Source: Deltaproteobacteria bacterium
GTDB taxonomy: Bacteria > Myxococcota > Myxococcia > SLRQ01
Assembly (NCBI GenBank): GCA_007128675.1
Contig: SKWY01000330.1
Coordinates: 1 to 5,972, forward strand
DNA: 5,972 nt
Direction: 5' to 3'
In this document: positions 1-4,268 of the stretch, one piece after another
Numbering within the stretch: position 1 is the first letter of the stretch
Layout: each line of letters begins with the position of its first letter
Translations under genes and position numbers: made by a program
The notes under the pieces: model-generated
The model's input: only the letters and a program-made list of their open reading frames with translations
What the model was told of the DNA's origin: nothing
Databases searched by the model: none

Positions 1-87
1 CATACGATGAGGGCGCTCCACGGCTCCAATCAAAAGGAGAGCTAGAGTCAGAAAGAGCAGCTCACTTCTTTGGAATCGGCATCTCAT
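1..87 (-). CDS. Start of an exported or membrane-anchored protein (partial, runs off left edge)
   Basis: The first 29 codons of a gene read leftwards from an ATG at 87-85 and remain open to base 1. The ATG shares four bases (ATGA, 87-84) with the polymerase stop codon, a typical arrangement for translationally coupled genes in one operon. No separate Shine-Dalgarno sequence is obvious. The peptide has a basic start (MRCRFQR, three Arg in seven residues) and then a hydrophobic core at about residues 10-23 (LLFLTLALLLIGA), followed by a polar stretch starting VERPHR. This is the plan of a Sec signal peptide, with possible cleavage after Ala22, or of an N-terminal membrane anchor. Too little remains to name a family. 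The overlap and the signal-like composition together make it more likely real than chance. Confidence 0.6.
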   Translation of the reverse strand, partial: MRCRFQRSELLFLTLALLLIGAVERPHRM

Positions 88-1826
88 TTGGCCCAATACG
101 ATGCTACCTGAACGTCGACGACGGTTGGCACCTTTCTAAGAAAGACCTCTCCCGCCGCGACCATCTCCTTTTTCACCAAAGTAGCTACAGCCTCGGCCTC
201 GCTCTCCTTACACTCCACGACAAGCTCGTCATGAACGCAGTTGACGAGGAAGGCATCCAAACCTTCCCTGCGCAAAGCCCGCGTCAATCGGGCCATGGCA
301 AGCTTCGTGATATCGGCGCTGGTGCCTTGAATGGGCATGTTCTTGGCCTGACGAGTCAACTGCGGCCTGCGTTCCGGGTCTTCGGCGCCATCGAGATAGA
401 GCCTCCTTCCGGCGAGGGTTTCACAATAACCTTGCGCCAAAGAAGCAGTGGCCGACTCCTCGAGCCAAGCTCGCACACGAGGATATGTCTCGAAGTAACG
501 CGTGAGAAGACGCTCGGCCTCCTCGGTCGAGACATCCAACTGCCTTGCGAGGCCTCCTGCTCCCATGCCATAGCAAAGCCCGAAGCTGATGGCTTTCGCC
601 CTCTCGCGCAGATCCTCGTTCACAGTCTTGCTTACGGGCTTGTCGAACATGGAGGCGGCCACGATGGAATGGAGATCGGAGTCATCGTCGAAGGCTTTTA
701 GAAATCGCGGATCGGAGGAGAGCTCTGCCAGAATGCGAAGCTCGCAGGCGGAGTAGTCCGCCGTAACGAGTAGGCGGCCCGCCGGCGCTCTGAATGCGTA
801 ACGAAAACGAGCTTCCGAGCGAATGCTCTGGAGATTCGGGGCCTCGCAGGCGCATCTGCCGGTGCTCGCGCCTAGCTGCTTGAAACGGGGATGAAGCCGG
901 CCTGTCACGGGGTGGATATGGGACAAGAAGCCCTCTCCATAGGCCGACAAGAGCTGTTGGTGGTCTCGATACTCGAGTAGTGCCGAAGCAAAGGGATGAT
1001 CTAAACGAGAGAGGCTCCTGCGGGTCAAGTCCGGCAAGTACTCGTGGCCAAGGCGCGCAAAAAGATCCCTGACATCGGGTTCCGAATCGAAATCCACATC
1101 CACGTGACCAAAGAGATCGGGGACGACTACTGACGCGACCGCGCCTCTCAGCTTTTCTAGTGCCCTCTTCTTGCCGATTCGAGTCTCTTCGATCAGCTCT
1201 AGCCAAGCGTCCCTATCGAGATTGAAGCCGCGGTACTCCAACTCGGCAAAGGCGTCGGTGGCGGCCCCCTCTATCTGTGCGACACGAGAGAGTCCGCTAG
1301 CCTGAATCTTGGAGCCCTGTTGAAGAAAGAGGTGATAGGTGGCAAGGACGTCGGCGAGACCATAGGCAATCTGCGCATCGGTCAGAGCTCCCTCGTAGTT
1401 CATGAAGCTGGTGCGCTCCGCCTTGTCCAAAGAGAGGCCGACTCTCCTCTCACAGCAAGCCTTCAAGGTACGTGGGCCCACCTTTCTGCCCCCCGCGAGG
1501 AGGATCTCGAGAATCATCGTGTCCTGAGGCCGGCTCACCTCGAGGCCTAGGGTCTTCAAAAACTTCAGATCGAACTGTGCGTTATGGAAGACCGTGAGAC
1601 CATCACGCTCCAGCACATCCTTCAACGGGGAGAGATCGGGAAGAGCTCGAGCATCTATCGCCACCTGCAGTCGATCATCGCCAAGCTGGACCAGAAGAAC
1701 CGTGTCCCTATGAGGATCGAGCCCTGTAGTCTCGAGATCGCAGGCCAAGATCGGTCGGTCCATTAGGCGACCTACGACCTCCTTTAGTCCGGATTCATCC
1801 CGAATGACGGAACAAGACTCACTCAT
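84..1826 (-). CDS. Family A DNA polymerase with 3'-5' exonuclease, no 5' nuclease domain (Klenow-type)
   Basis: A 580-residue DNA polymerase I-like enzyme that should extend DNA from a primer and proofread it. Exonuclease motifs are all present: Exo I (D30, E32 in DLETTG), Exo II (HNAQFD, D86) and Exo III (Y155-x3-D159). Polymerase motifs follow: TGR (about 321-323) and NLQS (about 330-333), motif A DYSACELR (about 356-363), motif B from R406/K410 through F414 to Y418, the NMPIQGTSADI segment near 495-505, and motif C HDE (about 531-533). The metal-binding aspartates are D356 and D532. Full-length bacterial Pol I has about 900 residues with an N-terminal 5' nuclease; this protein begins directly with the exonuclease fold, so it is the size of a Klenow fragment. 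The frame stays open back to a TTG at 1928, but the first ATG is at 1826, just before the exonuclease domain, and has only a weak GAG nine bases upstream. Motif A has Ala-Cys where DYSQIELR is usual. It may be an accessory polymerase; polA is not assigned because the domain set differs. Confidence 0.93.
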   Translation of the reverse strand: MSESCSVIRDESGLKEVVGRLMDRPILACDLETTGLDPHRDTVLLVQLGDDRLQVAIDARALPDLSPLKDVLERDGLTVFHNAQFDLKFLKTLGLEVSRPQDTMILEILLAGGRKVGPRTLKACCERRVGLSLDKAERTSFMNYEGALTDAQIAYGLADVLATYHLFLQQGSKIQASGLSRVAQIEGAATDAFAELEYRGFNLDRDAWLELIEETRIGKKRALEKLRGAVASVVVPDLFGHVDVDFDSEPDVRDLFARLGHEYLPDLTRRSLSRLDHPFASALLEYRDHQQLLSAYGEGFLSHIHPVTGRLHPRFKQLGASTGRCACEAPNLQSIRSEARFRYAFRAPAGRLLVTADYSACELRILAELSSDPRFLKAFDDDSDLHSIVAASMFDKPVSKTVNEDLRERAKAISFGLCYGMGAGGLARQLDVSTEEAERLLTRYFETYPRVRAWLEESATASLAQGYCETLAGRRLYLDGAEDPERRPQLTRQAKNMPIQGTSADITKLAMARLTRALRREGLDAFLVNCVHDELVVECKESEAEAVATLVKKEMVAAGEVFLRKVPTVVDVQVASYWAK

Positions 1827-1992
1827 ATATTTGATCTCAACCCCTTGTGCCGAAGAACATCGAGTCTGGGCAGAAGATGTCACGTAGCTGTTCGTAACTC
1901 CAGAGGGCCGAGCGCAGCTTATGGCCAAGCGCTATCGAAGGTAATGAAGACTGTTGGGTTGTAATTGGGATAGTGAATCCCAGGCGGTTTTG
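1827..1992. other. 166-bp gap between lipoprotein and polymerase genes
   Basis: The gap holds a perfect short hairpin next to the lipoprotein stop (1966-1982). The polymerase frame is open through part of it, back to a TTG at 1928, but the encoded residues (Ser/Thr/Cys-rich, no family motif) do not look like part of the enzyme. I see no convincing -35/-10 pair and no hairpin followed by a T-run. Whether the polymerase has its own promoter here or depends on read-through cannot be decided from the sequence. Confidence 0.5.
1966..1982 (-). terminator. Short hairpin just after the lipoprotein gene (weak terminator or 3' stabiliser)
   Basis: TGGGAT and ATCCCA form a perfect 6-bp stem around a 5-base loop, beginning 10 bases beyond the lipoprotein stop codon. 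On the minus strand it is not followed by a T-run, so it is not a standard Rho-independent terminator. It could protect the 3' end of the message or weakly attenuate transcription into the polymerase gene. On the plus strand it is followed, five bases later, by four T, but no plus-strand gene ends here. A 6-bp stem can arise by chance. Confidence 0.25.
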
Positions 1993-4014
1993 TCATGGCC
2001 TGCAGCGCAACCGTAGTTCGTGATCGTTATCCAGCACACAATCATAGCCTTCGGGACAATCCTGGTCGTCGGCGCATCTGAAGGAGCAATACCAATCGTA
2101 CTCCATGGGCCAGGACAAAGGCGCGCGGTTGCCGCAGTCGGCGTCGTTCACACCCTCAATGGGAACCCCGCAGGTCTCCCAATCGTCCGGTCCACCTGGC
2201 TCCCGGTTACACGGCGCATCCAGAGTGCGATGAGCCGCGCAAGTCCGGACCGCGTGGTTGTAGCTTGGGACGCATTGGTGTCCACGTGCCTCCCCGAGGT
2301 CGGCGCATTCATACCCGCGAGGACATTCGCCCCCATCTTCGCAATGTAGTCCGCAACCCCGATCTATCTCGGAGCCGTCCAGATCCATGAAAGCAACGCA
2401 AAGATCGCTCTCGCCACCACACTCCACGTCATCCTGGCAAGGCTCGCATAGCTCCCGACCCTCACCTCCCATACAGATATTTCTCTGGGTATCGCAAGTT
2501 TCAGTACCTTCACAGTCATCATCCGTCACACACTCCACACAGGCGCCGCTATCGACGTGGCAGACCCCATCGTTGCAATCCGCGTTGGACATGCACTCGA
2601 CACAGACGTTTCGGGAAACATCGCACTGAAGTCCATCGGCGCAATCGTCATTGGAGTAGCAGTCCACGCAGGTAAGCGTCGCCTCGTCGCAGAGTTGCCC
2701 TTCTCTGCAGTGATCATCTTCGAGACACTGCACGCAAGCGCCCTGGCCGGTGTCGCAGTAGGGCCTGGTGCTCAATGCACAGTCGAGATCCCTGGAGCAC
2801 CCTCGAACACATTCGAAGGTGCGAGTATCACAGGTTCGACCATCGCCACAGTCATCCGCCTCGAGGCATTCGACACAGGTATTGGTTTCGACATGGCATC
2901 GACCATCGGCGCAGTCGATATCTTCCTCGCAACCCGGCACGCAGCTCTGTGCATCGCAATAGTGATCCGAAGGACAGTCGCGGCTTGACCTGCAGCCCTC
3001 AACGCAAGTCCTGGTGTCCGCATCACAAATGGTTCCAAGATCACAGTCACCATCATCGGTGCAACCCCGAACGCAGGTATTGCTGGCAGGTTCACAGATT
3101 TCCCCTTCCTCTGGGCAGTCCGAGTCTTCCCTGCAACCTTCGTCGCATGTCCCGTCCCTACAGATCTCGCCGGACGGGCAGTCGTCATCATCACGGCAAC
3201 CCTCGATGCACTGGTCATCCTCGCAAACGAACCCCTCCTCGCAGTCGTCATCGCTTCCGCACTCGACACAATTGCCGTCGACACAAACCTCATTCCCTGT
3301 ACAGTCTTCTTCGGTCAAACACTCCACGCAGGCTCCGTAAGGGCCCCCATCCGGATCGCATATCGAACCATCCGGACAGTCTTCGCTCTCGAGGCACCCC
3401 TCCACACAATGACCAGCGACACATACGTAACCTTCGGAGCAAGGGTTATCATCGTCACACTCATCACCGGCATCTACACACTGGCCTTCCACGCAGACCC
3501 GATCATCTAGGCAGCCACGCTCCTCGTTACAGCCAGGCACGCAGGCCCCGTTTTCGCAAAGGTGCTCATCCGGGCATTCATCATGTGACTCACATGAATC
3601 TGCCTGCTCGCACTGTCCGTCCCTACACTGCGCTCCCTCCTCGCAGTGCTCATGCTCGAGGCACTCGACACAGGCACCGGTGTCACTATCGCACCAGCCG
3701 ACTGGAGCCTCGCACTCATCGTGTGTCTGACAGCCCGAAATGGGGACACATCGCCCGTCCTCTCCGCAGACGCCATCCTCACAGTCCGCGTGATCCTCAC
3801 ACCTGACGATACATATCCCACCTTCACAAACACCACGCTCGCCGCAGTCGGCATCGTCATCGCACGAGGCGTCCGACACGCATGCTCCCTCGATGCAGAA
3901 AAGACCAGCGGGGCAGTCTTCATGCTCGGCGCACGTCTCCCCCGCGGTTGATGTGCCGCAAGCAAGACTTGTTAGAAGGAAGAAGAGGGATGCAGTGGTG
4001 ACAACGAGTCTCAT
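1993..4014 (-). CDS. Secreted Cys-rich repeat lipoprotein (22 four-cysteine repeats)
   Basis: A 673-residue protein of unknown function, predicted to be an outer-membrane or surface lipoprotein. The N-terminus is a short lipoprotein signal: MR, a hydrophobic run to about residue 18, then the lipobox-like SLAC with Cys19 as the lipid site. Gly20 follows, with no Asp at +2 to retain it in the inner membrane. Residues 28-516 hold 22 acidic repeats of 20-25 residues with four Cys each, and the first spacing is always C-x5-C. Residues 523-673 form a separate domain with 18 Cys. Excluding Cys19 there are 106 Cys, an even number that fits an all-disulfide exported protein. The frame is open back to a TTG at 4104, but the ATG at 4014 has an AAGGAG six bases upstream and places the signal peptide at the N-terminus. 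Similar repeat proteins are common in myxobacterial and bradymonad proteomes; binding, adhesion or calcium-dependent roles are only guesses. The protein is complete, with no frameshift. Confidence 0.9.
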   Translation of the reverse strand: MRLVVTTASLFFLLTSLACGTSTAGETCAEHEDCPAGLFCIEGACVSDASCDDDADCGERGVCEGGICIVRCEDHADCEDGVCGEDGRCVPISGCQTHDECEAPVGWCDSDTGACVECLEHEHCEEGAQCRDGQCEQADSCESHDECPDEHLCENGACVPGCNEERGCLDDRVCVEGQCVDAGDECDDDNPCSEGYVCVAGHCVEGCLESEDCPDGSICDPDGGPYGACVECLTEEDCTGNEVCVDGNCVECGSDDDCEEGFVCEDDQCIEGCRDDDDCPSGEICRDGTCDEGCREDSDCPEEGEICEPASNTCVRGCTDDGDCDLGTICDADTRTCVEGCRSSRDCPSDHYCDAQSCVPGCEEDIDCADGRCHVETNTCVECLEADDCGDGRTCDTRTFECVRGCSRDLDCALSTRPYCDTGQGACVQCLEDDHCREGQLCDEATLTCVDCYSNDDCADGLQCDVSRNVCVECMSNADCNDGVCHVDSGACVECVTDDDCEGTETCDTQRNICMGGEGRELCEPCQDDVECGGESDLCVAFMDLDGSEIDRGCGLHCEDGGECPRGYECADLGEARGHQCVPSYNHAVRTCAAHRTLDAPCNREPGGPDDWETCGVPIEGVNDADCGNRAPLSWPMEYDWYCSFRCADDQDCPEGYDCVLDNDHELRLRCRP
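2467..3933 (-). repeat. 22 tandem C-x5-C-x(4-7)-C-x(4-9)-C protein repeats
   Basis: Protein-level repeats within the lipoprotein (residues 28-516). Each unit begins with Cys, five mostly acidic residues and Cys (for example CDDDADC, CRDDDDC, CLEADDC). A loop, often containing Gly and usually of five residues, leads to the third Cys, and a second loop of four to nine residues leads to the fourth. The first spacing is invariant in all 22 units, while the other two vary: the longest second loop is in unit 18 and the longest third loop in unit 9. Units are usually joined by VE, EG or PG. The DNA copies have diverged, so this is an old expansion and not a recent slippage array. The pattern recalls small disulfide modules such as EB or Dickkopf N-terminal type; that comparison is by cysteine spacing only. 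Confidence 0.88.
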
Positions 4015-4020
4015 GCTGGT

Positions 4021-4026
4021 CTCCTT
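4021..4026 (-). promoter_or_regulatory. Shine-Dalgarno sequence of the lipoprotein gene
   Basis: AAGGAG on the minus strand lies six bases before the ATG at 4014. It is a strong match to the anti-16S consensus and decides the start in favour of this ATG over the TTG 90 bases upstream. The 30 residues that the longer form would add are basic and would bury the lipoprotein signal. Confidence 0.8.
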
Positions 4027-4116
4027 ATCGCGCTTTTCAGCTCGTGAGGCTAAAGTCCATCGGCCGCTCCGGCACAAACGAGCCCTTTTCGTATTTCCTA
4101 GCAAAAACTAACATAC

Positions 4117-4128
4117 CGGGCACGCCCG
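4117..4128. repeat. Inverted repeat 1 in the divergent region
   Basis: CGGGC and GCCCG are perfect 5-bp arms around two bases (AC). As RNA it would need a larger loop, such as a 4-bp stem with a 4-base loop; as DNA it could be a small operator-like palindrome. It sits one base before inverted repeat 2, about 105 bp upstream of the lipoprotein start and 140 bp upstream of the TPR start. Confidence 0.35.
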
Positions 4129-4129
4129 A

Positions 4130-4149
4130 TAAGCCGATCAATTGGCTTA
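4130..4149. repeat. Inverted repeat 2 in the divergent region (possible operator)
   Basis: TAAGCC and GGCTTA are perfect 6-bp arms separated by eight bases (GATCAATT), giving a 20-bp near-palindrome. The spacing fits a dimeric helix-turn-helix regulator site. It would also fold as a hairpin in RNA, but neither strand has a T-run after it, so a terminator is unlikely. Placement between divergent genes favours a regulatory role, though no regulator gene lies in the window to support it. Confidence 0.35.
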
Positions 4150-4258
4150 CGAGCCATGCAAGCAAAAGTTACGTTATTTCAGCAGACACCTTCTAGGCCC
4201 ATTCCCAGACGTGTTTGCCATAGAATGATTGTTCGTCCCGCAAGAGAACACCAAGCCC

Positions 4259-4262
4259 GGAG
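4259..4262 (+). promoter_or_regulatory. Shine-Dalgarno sequence of the TPR gene
   Basis: GGAG lies six bases before the GTG at 4269. It supports that GTG over the next in-frame ATG at 4299, which has no such sequence in front of it. An in-frame TAG at 4221-4223 rules out a start farther upstream than that, and no other ATG or GTG start exists in between. Confidence 0.6.
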
Positions 4263-4268
4263 ATTCGT

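Larger units (their letters stand above)
4015..4268. other. Divergent intergenic region
   Basis: These 254 bp separate the leftward lipoprotein gene from the rightward TPR gene and must hold promoters for both unless they lie farther away. Visible structure: two adjacent inverted repeats (4117-4128 and 4130-4149), ribosome binding sites at both edges, and a TAGAAT hexamer at 4221-4226 that could be a plus-strand -10 but has no recognisable -35 at 17 bp (CCCATT at 4198-4203). A 38-codon reading frame (4156-4272) ends in a four-base overlap with the TPR start, but lacks a ribosome binding site. No convincing minus-strand sigma-70 pair was found. Confidence 0.6.

Noticed and set aside
231..701. 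156-codon plus-strand reading frame
   Set aside because: Lies opposite polymerase motifs A, B and C, which are unambiguous on the minus strand.
1827..1928. TTG start extending the polymerase by 34 residues
   Set aside because: The added residues are Ser/Thr/Cys-rich without family similarity, and the exonuclease domain begins just after the ATG at 1826.
2775..3806. 343-codon plus-strand reading frame
   Set aside because: It is antisense to the Cys-rich repeats. The translation is dominated by Arg, His, Pro and Ser from the complement of Asp, Glu and Cys codons, has no signal or domain pattern, and the sense strand has a clear exported protein.
2467..3933. CRISPR-like or satellite DNA repeat
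   Set aside because: The period is only about 60-75 bases, the DNA copies are diverged, and the regularity exists only at the protein level as cysteine spacing.
4015..4104. TTG start extending the lipoprotein by 30 residues
   Set aside because: The extension would place a basic stretch before the signal peptide; the ATG at 4014 has a strong AAGGAG six bases upstream.
4130..4149. Rho-independent terminator
   Set aside because: The hairpin has no following T-run on either strand and lies upstream of both genes, not downstream of one.
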